A stretch of 37,396 nt of DNA, from contig JALOTN010000010.1 of NCBI GenBank assembly GCA_025457885.1, positions 1 to 37,396 on the forward strand, in the 5' to 3' direction. The stretch's first letter is position 1. Every line of letters begins with the position of its first letter. A program made the position numbers and the translations under genes. Shown in pieces: positions 13,091 through 20,536 of this stretch. Origin of the DNA: Thermoplasmatota archaeon. Its GTDB lineage: Archaea; Thermoplasmatota; E2; DHVEG-1. A model generated the notes under the pieces. The model made no database searches, was not told the DNA's origin, and was given only the letters and a program-made list of their open reading frames with translations.

Positions 13091-14506
13091 TTATGTTTTT
13101 CGTGGAAAAAGAAAACAAGCTACTACAAGGATTACGGTAGAGATGAGTAAAGCTAAGATACCTGGTAAGAAACCAAAATCAGGAAGGAGCTTATAATGGA
13201 ATAAAACAATCGATAGTTCCCCGATTACAATACTAGCCATACAACCATATTTCGTGGCTCTCTTCCAAAATAAAGCAGCAAGAGTCGTTGGACATAGAAC
13301 AATAAGACCTGAAAACGTTGTTTTCACAAGGGTTCCCATGATACCTTCATTAGGATCATACCCAGTAATAATAAACACAACCGTGAATAACGACAATACC
13401 ACAATCACCATCTTCCCATACCATACCTCTTGTTTTCTTTTCTTTAACCTCAGTAAATCATGAGAAAGCATGGTGGATAAAGAAAGCAGCTGAGAATCTG
13501 CTGTGGAGATGAGAGCAGCCAACGCCCCAGTCATGACAAAAGCAAAGAGAACAGGAGGAGCAAATCTCTGGACCATCATGGGAAGCACCATATCCTCAGA
13601 ACCAGAAGGAATAGGCAGACCTGCACCATGCGCCCACACACCAATGAGTACAGGAAATAAAAAGAAAAACGAGACGATAACAGGATACAAAATCATAGAA
13701 ACCTTCAGGGATTTTTGGTTCTTAGCAGTATAAAAAAGCGAAAAAAGCTGAGGAAACATCGGATCAACAAAGAACCAAAGGAGCATAAAAGAAAACCACA
13801 TCTGCATGGTGAAATATTCACCAACACCCGGGCGAGTGAATAAAACCGGGTTTGCTTGATATGCCAGAAGGTTCGCCTGTTCAAAACCACCCAGACTTAT
13901 AGCGACAAAAACAACCGCAAGAGTCATCGCGGTAATCATCAAAACACCCTGGAAGACATCAGCCCAGCCTGAGCCTCTCATCCCACCAAGCATCACATAC
14001 AGCATGACAACAACAATGGTAACAATTGCACCAATCTGCCAGCTGATAGCACCAGAGACATATTGAATAAGGATACCAGCCCCGACAGCCTGAACCGCTA
14101 AATACGGGATGGTAAACACAACCATCACACCCATGAAAAGGAGACGCAAAGACCTACTCTGAAAACGATCCCCGATAAGCTCCGGGGGAGTTATATACCG
14201 GTTCTCTTTGCCTAGTTTCCAAACCTTACGTCCTATGATAAAAAACATAAGAGCCATGAAGGCGGTGCCAAAACCCATAATCCCATACTGACCAAGACCG
14301 ATTTTATAGGCGTTCCCAGCAAATCCAAGGAACGTAAAGGCAGAAAAATTCGTCGCAGCCAAGGAAAAAAACAAAATAAGGGGGCCGAAGCTTCTTCCTG
14401 CGATGAAATAATCCTCAGGTGTTTTCTTTGTTTTTCTATACGCAATAAACCCCATGAGAAGAAGAAGAGAAAAATACCCTAGGATCATCAGAAGGAATGC
14501 TATCAT
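13091..14506 (-). CDS. Sodium:solute symporter (SSS family)
   Basis: The 471-residue membrane protein has about 13 hydrophobic segments. SSS features are visible: KKTPEDYFIAGRSFGP, then ATNFSAFTFLGFAGNAY on TM2, YVMLGGMRGSGWADVFQG and GALAALISTADSQLLSLSTM near TM9, which includes the Ser pair that contributes to the Na2 site. It should couple Na+ entry to uptake of a small organic solute such as a carboxylate, amino acid or pantothenate; the substrate cannot be read from sequence. It overlaps the upstream small membrane gene by 4 bases. Its 3' end faces the tRNA-Met-linked units, so it probably marks resumption of the ancestral chromosome. Confidence 0.92.
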   Translation of the reverse strand: MIAFLLMILGYFSLLLLMGFIAYRKTKKTPEDYFIAGRSFGPLILFFSLAATNFSAFTFLGFAGNAYKIGLGQYGIMGFGTAFMALMFFIIGRKVWKLGKENRYITPPELIGDRFQSRSLRLLFMGVMVVFTIPYLAVQAVGAGILIQYVSGAISWQIGAIVTIVVVMLYVMLGGMRGSGWADVFQGVLMITAMTLAVVFVAISLGGFEQANLLAYQANPVLFTRPGVGEYFTMQMWFSFMLLWFFVDPMFPQLFSLFYTAKNQKSLKVSMILYPVIVSFFFLFPVLIGVWAHGAGLPIPSGSEDMVLPMMVQRFAPPVLFAFVMTGALAALISTADSQLLSLSTMLSHDLLRLKKRKQEVWYGKMVIVVLSLFTVVFIITGYDPNEGIMGTLVKTTFSGLIVLCPTTLAALFWKRATKYGCMASIVIGELSIVLFHYKLLPDFGFLPGILALLISTVILVVACFLFPRKT

Positions 14507-14724
14507 TCCTCATCGCTCCAGAAAAACCGTGAAAACAAATAATAAGCAACAGATAACAATAACGTAAGAAACAACAGATACCACATCCACAAGGGTAGAC
14601 CCAAAAACAAAGGCTGGGAAGACCCCCAGTTCCAGAAATCCAATGACAACAAAAACAGTCCAAGGAATAAGAAAAACCACATGATGCTTTTCTTTTTTAG
14701 AAACCAGGATGGTTCGTTCTTCAA
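14503..14724 (-). CDS. Small membrane partner of the symporter (DUF3311-like)
   Basis: The 73-residue protein has two membrane helices (IMWFFLFLGLFLLSL and WMWYLLFLTLLLSVAYYLF) separated by a short Trp-rich loop. Small two-helix proteins of the DUF3311 or YhdT kind are often encoded just before SSS transporters and may assist assembly or function; this pairing is the main evidence. The start is TTG, with GGAGAGG about 10 bases upstream. Its ATGA overlap with the symporter gene indicates coupled translation. Confidence 0.65.
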   Translation of the reverse strand: MKNEPSWFLKKKSIMWFFLFLGLFLLSLDFWNWGSSQPLFLGLPLWMWYLLFLTLLLSVAYYLFSRFFWSDEE

Positions 14725-15008
14725 GGCTGAGTCCTCTCCTTCTTTGTTAAATCATACCATTTCCTGGTTTTACGGGCTGGAAAGGCAAAAAAACAATGCC
14801 CTTGTTTTACCATGAAATATCGTAGGGAATAAAAAAACTTGCTGGTCTTTTCGAACAGATAAACCCTAAGGAGAAATGTTTGTAGGTTCAAACTGAAAAA
14901 ATAAGTCGCATCGTCTTGGCAACCTTATAGTGATATTGTTTCTTCAAAACAGATAGGGGTAAGACTCCCCTGACGACGAAGTCGAATGGTATTATTATCT
15001 TTTCCAAA
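14725..15008. other. Intergenic between divergent genes, with a T-arm-like hairpin
   Basis: No gene is seen. The minus-strand symporter promoter probably uses TTAAATCATACC (14747-14758, read in reverse). A hairpin AGGGG-TAAGACT-CCCCT lies at 14955-14971, with the 5-bp stem and 7-base loop of a tRNA T arm, followed by TGACGACG. This could be a decayed tRNA 3' end, but the T-loop bases are not conserved. Confidence 0.35.
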
Positions 15009-15016
15009 ACATTTAA
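15009..15016 (+). promoter_or_regulatory. TATA-like box of the adhesin-like gene
   Basis: ATTTAAAT would place transcription start near 15038, which makes the ATG at 15017 unlikely as a start and favours ATG 15071, which has GGGGAAG about 10 bases upstream. Confidence 0.4.
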
Positions 15017-15070
15017 ATGAATCTAAGTCATATTTATCATTACTGTGTGTATAGGGGAAGACGAAAACAT

Positions 15071-16291
15071 ATGATAAGGAAAAAAACAATTGGAAAAGAA
15101 TTCTCTATATTGCTCATCGTATCATCATTGGTTCTCTCATCGTTCATCGGAACGGTAAATATACTGGCAAAAAGTGATGGGAAGGATGGAAATATTCCTG
15201 CTATTATGGAGCCTCAGGATTTTTTTGGACAAAGAAACCCGCACAACAAGGCGGTATTGTTCTCTGAAGGTTTTGAATGGGGATTTCCACCGACAGGATG
15301 GACACAAATTATCACAAACTCCGGGTATTGTGATAGTTACCCACAGTACTCCGCCTTCTGGAATCAATTTTCAGAAAATGTTCATAATGGATCAAGATCC
15401 GCGTATGTCTGGTGGGATTATCAACATCAAGACGAATGGTTAATCACTCCTGAAATTAATCTTGTTGATATTCCGAATGGAAAACTCACCTTTTGGTCCT
15501 ACGGGTACGAAGGATCGATACACGATGACCACTACTTCGTTAAATTATCAACGGATAATGGGACGACATGGACGGAGCTTTTTGATCTCAGTTCATTTCC
15601 ACCAAATCAAGGATGGAATTCGTATACCAGCCCCTATCTCATCGATTTATCTGACTATCACGGTCAGATAATAAAACTTGCTTGGCATGCAGTATCAACC
15701 CAAGAAGATGGACTCTGGTACCAATGGTGCATTGACGATGTACTTATTACGGGTGGAGACACCACACCACCAGTGACGACCTGTACGATAACTGGTGTGT
15801 ATGATGCGACCATCACCTTTACTGCGACAGATGACATGTCTGCTGTGGCCTATACAAAATACAAACTCAACAATGGCGCATGGACGGAGTATACAGTCCC
15901 AATCGTTGTTACTGCAATTGGTGATCATATCGTGTATTACTACTCCGTTGATACCGCAGGGAACGTCGAAGGGGAGAAAAGCAAGACGTTTACCATTCAA
16001 CTTCCAATAACCATCGCCATCCAAGGTGGAGTAGGTGTGACTGCAATCATAAAAAACGTAGGTTCAGCCGAATTAACCAACATTAACTGGTCAATGCAGC
16101 TTGACGGAAAGTTGATATTTGCTGGAAAAACCAAATCCGGGACCATTGTGAACCTTAACCCAGGTGAAGAATTCATAGTAAAAAACTCAGTGCTGGGTTT
16201 TGGAAAGACCAATATCGCGGTGAGTGCAGGAACTATCGATGCAATAGTATCAGGAAGGGTCTTCCTCTTCTTTGTCTGGGGCGTGAAATAA
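15071..16291 (+). CDS. Secreted cleaved-adhesin/choice-of-anchor-J-type protein with OmpL47-like module
   Basis: After a signal peptide (1-33, KEFSILLIVSSLVLSSFIG) residues 60-230 form a MAM/cleaved-adhesin-type sandwich: LFSEGFEWGFPPTGWTQI, DEWLITPEINL, KLSTDNGTTWTELFDL, WYQWCIDDVLITGG. Residues 233-310 resemble the OmpL47/bacterial surface module (DDMSAVAYTKYKLNNGAWTE, HIVYYYSVDTAGNVE). The last 95 residues (IAIQGGVGVTAIIKNVGSAE, VLGFGKTNIAVSAG, ending VFLFFVWGVK) form a beta module that ends in a short hydrophobic strand and differs from the F/L/R/P tail of the other secreted proteins. Its role is probably surface adhesion or binding. An in-frame ATG at 15017 adds 18 residues but is less likely given the TATA box. 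Confidence 0.75.
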   Translation: MIRKKTIGKEFSILLIVSSLVLSSFIGTVNILAKSDGKDGNIPAIMEPQDFFGQRNPHNKAVLFSEGFEWGFPPTGWTQIITNSGYCDSYPQYSAFWNQFSENVHNGSRSAYVWWDYQHQDEWLITPEINLVDIPNGKLTFWSYGYEGSIHDDHYFVKLSTDNGTTWTELFDLSSFPPNQGWNSYTSPYLIDLSDYHGQIIKLAWHAVSTQEDGLWYQWCIDDVLITGGDTTPPVTTCTITGVYDATITFTATDDMSAVAYTKYKLNNGAWTEYTVPIVVTAIGDHIVYYYSVDTAGNVEGEKSKTFTIQLPITIAIQGGVGVTAIIKNVGSAELTNINWSMQLDGKLIFAGKTKSGTIVNLNPGEEFIVKNSVLGFGKTNIAVSAGTIDAIVSGRVFLFFVWGVK

Positions 16292-16346
16292 CATTCCTGA
16301 GTTCATTTATTTTTTTTCCTGGTATTTCTCCTGAGTTTTACAGGAT

Positions 16347-16386
16347 TTAATATTCCAATAACCATATAAACCGTATGGAATATTAA
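16347..16386 (+). promoter_or_regulatory. 11-bp inverted repeat flanking the TATA box of the arylsulfotransferase-like gene
   Basis: TTAATATTCCA (16347-16357) and its exact inverse TGGAATATTAA (16376-16386) enclose 18 bases with the TATA box ATATAAA (16364-16370). A dimeric repressor bound here would cover the TATA box. Predicted transcription start is about 16393, 8 bases before the ATG at 16401. Confidence 0.55.
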
Positions 16387-16400
16387 TAGAATGATTCCCA

Positions 16401-18134
16401 ATGAAACGTCAGAAGAAAACTCATGTCTTGGTTTTTTTTATTTTTATCATGATAATGGTACCTATCCTCTCGTCTCTGAGTTCTTCGAAAGATCTTTCCT
16501 CCCTCAATGAACAAGCTTGTACGATGATGGATGGACAGATCTTATTCTCACCGTATTATACAACGACAACATACCTCATTGACCGTGAGGGAAACGTCAA
16601 TCATACGTGGCCAAGTTCGTATCAACCATTCACTGAAGCATATTGGTTGGGGAATGGGACCATCCTACGTCCGATTATTTCAGGGGGAGGTGGTCTTCAA
16701 AAAATCCTCTGGGATGGGACTCTTGCATGGGATTATCGATACCAGGTGAGTGGTTGCACGTGTCATCATGATATAAAATATCTGCCAAATGGGAACGTGT
16801 TAATGATTGTATGGGAGACCAAAACACGAAATGAGGCGATTGCTCAGGGACGGAACCCTAATACTATCCCTGGGAACATCTTCACCTCTGACAAGATTAT
16901 CGAGGTGAAACAAACCGGTCCGACGAGCGGAACTATCGTCTGGGAATGGAAAGTCTGGGATCACCTTATTCAGGATTATGATTCTTCAAAAGCAAATTAT
17001 GGTGTGGTCGGGGATCACCCGGAACTGATTGACATTAACTATGGGGATTCTTTTGTGGGGGATTGGTTGCATACGAACTCGGTTGATTATCACCCTGAGT
17101 TTGATCAAGTACTGATTGATATCCATAATTTCAATGAAGTCTGGGTGATAGACCATAGTACCACAACAGAGGAAGCCGCGGGTCATAGTGGTGGAAATAG
17201 CGGGAAAGGCGGGGACCTCTTGTACCGTTGGGGCAATGCTGAAGCATATGATGCAGGGGTAGCTGCTGATCAGAAATTATTCTTCCAACATGGCGCATCA
17301 TGGATACCATCAGGCTATCCTGGTGAGGGTCATATCCTTGTTTTTAATAATGGTAATAACCGTCCAGGTGGACAGTATTCCTCGGTGGATGAGTTTGCCC
17401 CACCAGTGGATTCTAATGGAGAGTATTATCTTGAGCCGGGTTCCTCGTACGGTCCTGAGGAGTATACATGGAGTTATACCGCAACACCGCCGTCATCGTT
17501 TTATTCTGTGGTTTTTGGTGGAGCGCTTCGTCTGAAGGATGGCAACACCCTTATCTGTGGTGGGACCTCAGGGAAGTTTTTTGAAGTCACCCCTGATGAA
17601 ACAAAGGTGTGGGAGTACACCAATCCTTATCCAAATCCGTCTCAGAATGATGTGTTTAAAATTGATTTCATTGCGTCCTCGGAGCCTCCGCAGCCTCCCC
17701 AGAATACTACCTCGGATTTGGAGTGTATGGGGAATTTGTCCTGGACGAATATTCAACCAGGCGCAACGGTGGTGGGGAGTTTTCAGCTTCACAATGTTGG
17801 GGATGCAGGGTCGTTGTTGAACTGGACGGTCAATGCCTCATCGCTTACGTGGGGGTCCTGGTCGTTTACTCCGGACTCAGGAGTAGGGTTGACTCCTGAG
17901 GAGGGAGTGGTGACGGTTCAGGTAACCGTTGTCGCTCCTGATGAAAAAAACATGGAATTCCAGGGGAGTCTTCTGGTGGAGAACCAGGGGAATTCCACGG
18001 ATTGTGAGGAAATCCCGGTGTATCTGAAGACGCCGTTGCAGCAGGAGTTGTTGTTACAAAGGTTTTTTGAAGGAGTCTTCCGGGTATTCCCGAAGGTGTT
18101 TTCCTTCCTGCGGTTATTGTTAGGATTCTCGTAA
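16401..18134 (+). CDS. Secreted arylsulfotransferase-like propeller protein with Ig-like module and tail
   Basis: The protein has 577 residues: a signal peptide (about 1-30) and a domain at 40-425 of the arylsulfate sulfotransferase (Arylsulfotran_2/ASST) type: TTTYLIDREGNVNHTWPSSY, CTCHHDIKYLPNGNVLMIVW, HTNSVDYHPEFDQVLIDIHN, GALRLKDGNTLICGGTSGKF. The conserved His positions of the propeller core are present. Such enzymes move sulfate between phenolic esters, but many family members are uncharacterised. Residues 435-545 are the Ig-like module (LECMGNLSWTNIQPGATVVG, WGSWSFTPDSGVGLTP) shared with 3266. The tail (YLKTP then LLLQRFFEGVFRVFPKVFSF) matches the shared C-terminal motif. It is probably active outside the cell. 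Confidence 0.8.
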   Translation: MKRQKKTHVLVFFIFIMIMVPILSSLSSSKDLSSLNEQACTMMDGQILFSPYYTTTTYLIDREGNVNHTWPSSYQPFTEAYWLGNGTILRPIISGGGGLQKILWDGTLAWDYRYQVSGCTCHHDIKYLPNGNVLMIVWETKTRNEAIAQGRNPNTIPGNIFTSDKIIEVKQTGPTSGTIVWEWKVWDHLIQDYDSSKANYGVVGDHPELIDINYGDSFVGDWLHTNSVDYHPEFDQVLIDIHNFNEVWVIDHSTTTEEAAGHSGGNSGKGGDLLYRWGNAEAYDAGVAADQKLFFQHGASWIPSGYPGEGHILVFNNGNNRPGGQYSSVDEFAPPVDSNGEYYLEPGSSYGPEEYTWSYTATPPSSFYSVVFGGALRLKDGNTLICGGTSGKFFEVTPDETKVWEYTNPYPNPSQNDVFKIDFIASSEPPQPPQNTTSDLECMGNLSWTNIQPGATVVGSFQLHNVGDAGSLLNWTVNASSLTWGSWSFTPDSGVGLTPEEGVVTVQVTVVAPDEKNMEFQGSLLVENQGNSTDCEEIPVYLKTPLQQELLLQRFFEGVFRVFPKVFSFLRLLLGFS

Positions 18135-18230
18135 GGAAGGACTCTCAGTTGCGTCGATTCTTTGTGTATATATTTTTTTTTGGGTGATAAAGCTTTTCTG
18201 GGAGTCTTCCCATACATGCTCTGGTGAGAG

Positions 18231-18818
18231 ATGCTGCAGGATTCACCGACTGAGAAGTTGACGACCGCGGTGTTTGGGTTCGCCCTCGCCGTTGGTGCGT
18301 TGTCTTTGACAAAGGCTAACCCTGAGACTATTATGGATGTTGTCGGGAGCCTGGTGTTGTTTAGTCTGAGTTTCATCATCCTGGTGGTGATCTGGTGGGG
18401 GACCAGTGAGATCATGTCAAAAATCAACCAGAGCAAACCGGTCACTGTTCTGTTGAATATTGTGTTGTTGTTTTTTGTCGCAATTGAGCCGTATCTGTTG
18501 AATATCTTGAATGCAAACGTGGCTCTGTTTCCATTGTCTTCGACGTTGTATGCGATGGATATGGCGTTCTTGATGGGGGTGTCCGCTGCGTTAAGTCAAA
18601 TCCTCCTGAAGGAAAATAAAACGACATTAACGCCTCAGCAACTCAGATATTTTAGAATCGGGAGAAATAATCAATTTATTTGTTCCTGTCTTTTTTTCCT
18701 TTCTTGTTTGCCATGGTTTCTCGATTGGACTATAGGTGGGTTGAATGTGCGAGTCCTCATCTGGTTTGTTACCTTGGCATTCACACTAATTATTTCGTCT
18801 CGGAAAAGATATTTATAA
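18231..18818 (+). CDS. TMEM175/DUF1211-like membrane protein
   Basis: The 195-residue protein has five to six hydrophobic segments. The first helix (KLTTAVFGFALAVGALSLTK) is in the position of the TMEM175 selectivity helix (RxxxFSDGVFAIAITLL) but has only a loose match, and SLVLFSLSFIILVVIWWGTS matches the later family helix. TMEM175 proteins are K+ channels; here the FSD triad is FGF, so channel function is doubtful. The start has GGTGAG just upstream. It lies 96 bases after the arylsulfotransferase-like gene, beyond a T-rich stop at about 18171-18181, so it is probably a separate transcript. Confidence 0.55.
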   Translation: MLQDSPTEKLTTAVFGFALAVGALSLTKANPETIMDVVGSLVLFSLSFIILVVIWWGTSEIMSKINQSKPVTVLLNIVLLFFVAIEPYLLNILNANVALFPLSSTLYAMDMAFLMGVSAALSQILLKENKTTLTPQQLRYFRIGRNNQFICSCLFFLSCLPWFLDWTIGGLNVRVLIWFVTLAFTLIISSRKRYL

Positions 18819-18863
18819 CGATCCAGGGAAAATTTTAAAAGAAAAAATTGACTACAAGAAGAT

Positions 18864-19010
18864 TCATCGCATCGCATAGGAAAATCCAAGGACATAGTCA
18901 CAGCAGGGACAGATATATATTCTGTCTTGATCGACAATCCCTTTCCCTTTCTTTTCGATGACGATGGTATTCAGATCAATATATTGTTTACAATATGGAC
19001 AGATCCCCAT
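18864..19010 (-). CDS. 48-residue zinc-ribbon protein
   Basis: This small protein opens MGICPYCKQYIDLN, continues with a basic linker (IEKKGKGIVDQDR) and closes YICPCCDYVLGFSYAMR. CPYC and CPCC form one zinc-ribbon site about 30 residues apart. Comparable 45-60-residue proteins with this layout and an LGFS ending are widespread in archaea, but their function is not known; nucleic-acid or protein binding is usual for such ribbons. It is too short for most gene finders. A TATA-like CTATAATTGG (19062-19071, read in reverse) lies about 55 bases upstream. No operon partner is seen. Confidence 0.75.
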   Translation of the reverse strand: MGICPYCKQYIDLNTIVIEKKGKGIVDQDRIYICPCCDYVLGFSYAMR

Positions 19011-19150
19011 AGGTCCCTCAAAGAAGATATTACTGTTTTCGGAACTATAATACTTTCCGTCCTATAATTGGACAAATCGAAAGAATCTTTTGTTTTTCCT
19101 CTTCTTTTAAACGATGATTTAAAAAGAGATATTAAAATTCTTTTTTACAA

Positions 19151-19158
19151 AAATTTAA
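19151..19158 (+). promoter_or_regulatory. TATA-like box upstream of the candidate RNA
   Basis: AAATTTAA is centred 27 bases before G19182, where the predicted helix GGGGAGTC starts. That is the spacing expected between a TATA box and an archaeal transcription start. Confidence 0.3.
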
Positions 19159-19181
19159 TCGGTATATTGAAATGAGGAAAC

Positions 19182-19261
19182 GGGGAGTCTGGGAGAAAGG
19201 AGGATAAAGAAGAGAAATACGATTTGGAAGAAATCTCTTTGAAATCTTCAAACGACTCCCC
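19182..19261 (+). ncRNA. Candidate structured non-coding RNA
   Basis: GGGGAGTC (19182-19189) pairs perfectly with GACTCCCC (19254-19261), closing an 80-base region. Inside, AAGAGA (19210-19215) pairs with TCTCTT (19234-19239) to form a second hairpin, extended by a G-T pair. No reading frame of note crosses it, and a TATA-like box sits at the right distance upstream. No known RNA family (tRNA, RNase P, SRP, box C/D) is recognised. The call rests on pairing and promoter spacing only. Confidence 0.35.
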
Positions 19262-19597
19262 ACTAATGATATTCGTCACAGTGCCTAAAAAACATGCGTT
19301 GAAAAATCCGGATATCTTTTAACTTTCTATGTATTTTTTTATCGTTTCGTGCAAAAACACGAAGGAAGGTTGATAGGTTCAGAGGTCCCATCAAAAACCC
19401 ATACCTGACTCAAATACATCATCATGGGAAACCCTCCCTCTAGAAGTTGTATAAAATAACAATTATTTATAAACGGATTTGCAAGAACCAGACAAAGACC
19501 ATGGTATACTCAATCAAAGAAAAAAATTAAATACACTGGCGTAAATAATGTTACTTGTGGAGGGACCCAGACGGAGAAAAAAACGATTAAAGTATCG
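19262..19597. other. Intergenic, nothing recognised except a small hairpin
   Basis: TTCGTG (19346-19351) and CACGAA (19358-19363) form a 6-bp hairpin, but the T-run precedes it, so it does not look like a terminator. The rest is AT-rich with no coding potential seen on either strand. Confidence 0.4.
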
Positions 19598-20074
19598 TTG
19601 CTGATGTATCTTGCATTGCTTCTCTGTGCATTGGTTGATTTAACGTTATCATACAATTATTACGTCTCTGACACTGATGTGTTTGTCACCAGTGAATCCA
19701 ACATCGAGTTTGTGAGATTTCTCACAGAGGGGGATTTCCCTCTCAATAATTTTCTAAAATTCACTCTTGCTCTCCCCTTGTTGTTGTTTCTCCTCAGCTG
19801 GTTTGACATCTTTCATGACCATATGCGGGGGACATCTGTTTATCTCCTCGAGCGTTTTGGTAGAATGTTTACCTTGGCAATCCCTGGTTTGTTCTGTGTA
19901 TCCTACAGTTTCTCAGGATTAACGTGGTACACGAATGCACCGATGATCTATGATATTCTTTCGATGCTACAGACAATGATTCAGGGATCAATCATCATCG
20001 TTATTTGCTCTCTTTTCTTGTTAACGATTTATCTCTTATGTAGTCAAGAATTTGTAGAACAAAGAAAAATATAA
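19598..20074 (+). CDS. Four-helix membrane protein of unknown function
   Basis: The 158-residue protein has four hydrophobic stretches (LALLLCALVDLTLSY; FLKFTLALPLLLFLLSWF; FTLAIPGLFCVSYSFSG; IIIVICSLFLLTIYLL) joined by short polar loops, including a charged cytoplasm-like segment FDIFHDHMRGTSVYLLERFG. I do not recognise the family. Start choice is uncertain: TTG 19598 or the ATG two codons later; no clear Shine-Dalgarno is seen. It converges with the SCP2-like gene, whose stop is 34 bases away. Confidence 0.55.
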   Translation: MLMYLALLLCALVDLTLSYNYYVSDTDVFVTSESNIEFVRFLTEGDFPLNNFLKFTLALPLLLFLLSWFDIFHDHMRGTSVYLLERFGRMFTLAIPGLFCVSYSFSGLTWYTNAPMIYDILSMLQTMIQGSIIIVICSLFLLTIYLLCSQEFVEQRKI

Positions 20075-20107
20075 TCCTAAAAAATTTCAATTTCTAAGTC
20101 AATCTGA

Positions 20108-20536
20108 TCATGAGGGAGAGGGTCCTTCTTCGAACTCATCAGTGACTTTCCGTAACGCATCAATGAGACCATCGAGCTGCTTAATGATTTTTAATGCTTC
20201 TACCTTGCTTCCTTTCAGTTTTATCCTGTTTTTCAGAATCGCCATCGCAGTTCCAACTTTCCCTTCAAAGATATCACGATAGGCTCCATAGGTGCCGGTG
20301 ATGACAAACACTGGTGTTTTTTCTGGGATAGTCGCACCAACACGCAGGATGAAATCGCTTAACTGACCGTTCTCAAGCTCCAGGTAAAAAGTCGTTGTTG
20401 AATCAGTTGGTGGAACATGCTCAATGACACCATGGAGCGATGTCGTCAGATTCCCTAGGTCCTTTGCAGGATCAAGGTTCCTGCGGATATACTCCTTGCC
20501 ATATTCAATCCATTCATCGGAGAGGAATTTTACCAT
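20108..20536 (-). CDS. SCP2 sterol-binding-domain-like protein
   Basis: The 142-residue protein has an SCP2-like pattern: FYLELENGQLSDFILRVGAT, PVFVITGTYGAYRDIFEGKV, then AMAILKNRIKLKGSKVEALK. The family folds around a hydrophobic tunnel that binds lipids or CoA esters. Its start is one base inside the stop codon of the upstream FAD/Fe-S oxidoreductase, so the two are translated together and probably work on the same, possibly lipid-like, substrate. That functional link is inference. Confidence 0.75.
   Translation of the reverse strand: MVKFLSDEWIEYGKEYIRRNLDPAKDLGNLTTSLHGVIEHVPPTDSTTTFYLELENGQLSDFILRVGATIPEKTPVFVITGTYGAYRDIFEGKVGTAMAILKNRIKLKGSKVEALKIIKQLDGLIDALRKVTDEFEEGPSPS

Noticed and set aside
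12969-13196. 75-codon plus-strand frame across the right-end repeat
   Set aside because: It runs through the repeat and antisense to the symporter gene; no start signal or protein pattern.
19346-19363. Hairpin TTCGTG/CACGAA as a terminator
   Set aside because: The T-run precedes rather than follows the stem on the plus strand, and the minus strand has an A-run after it.
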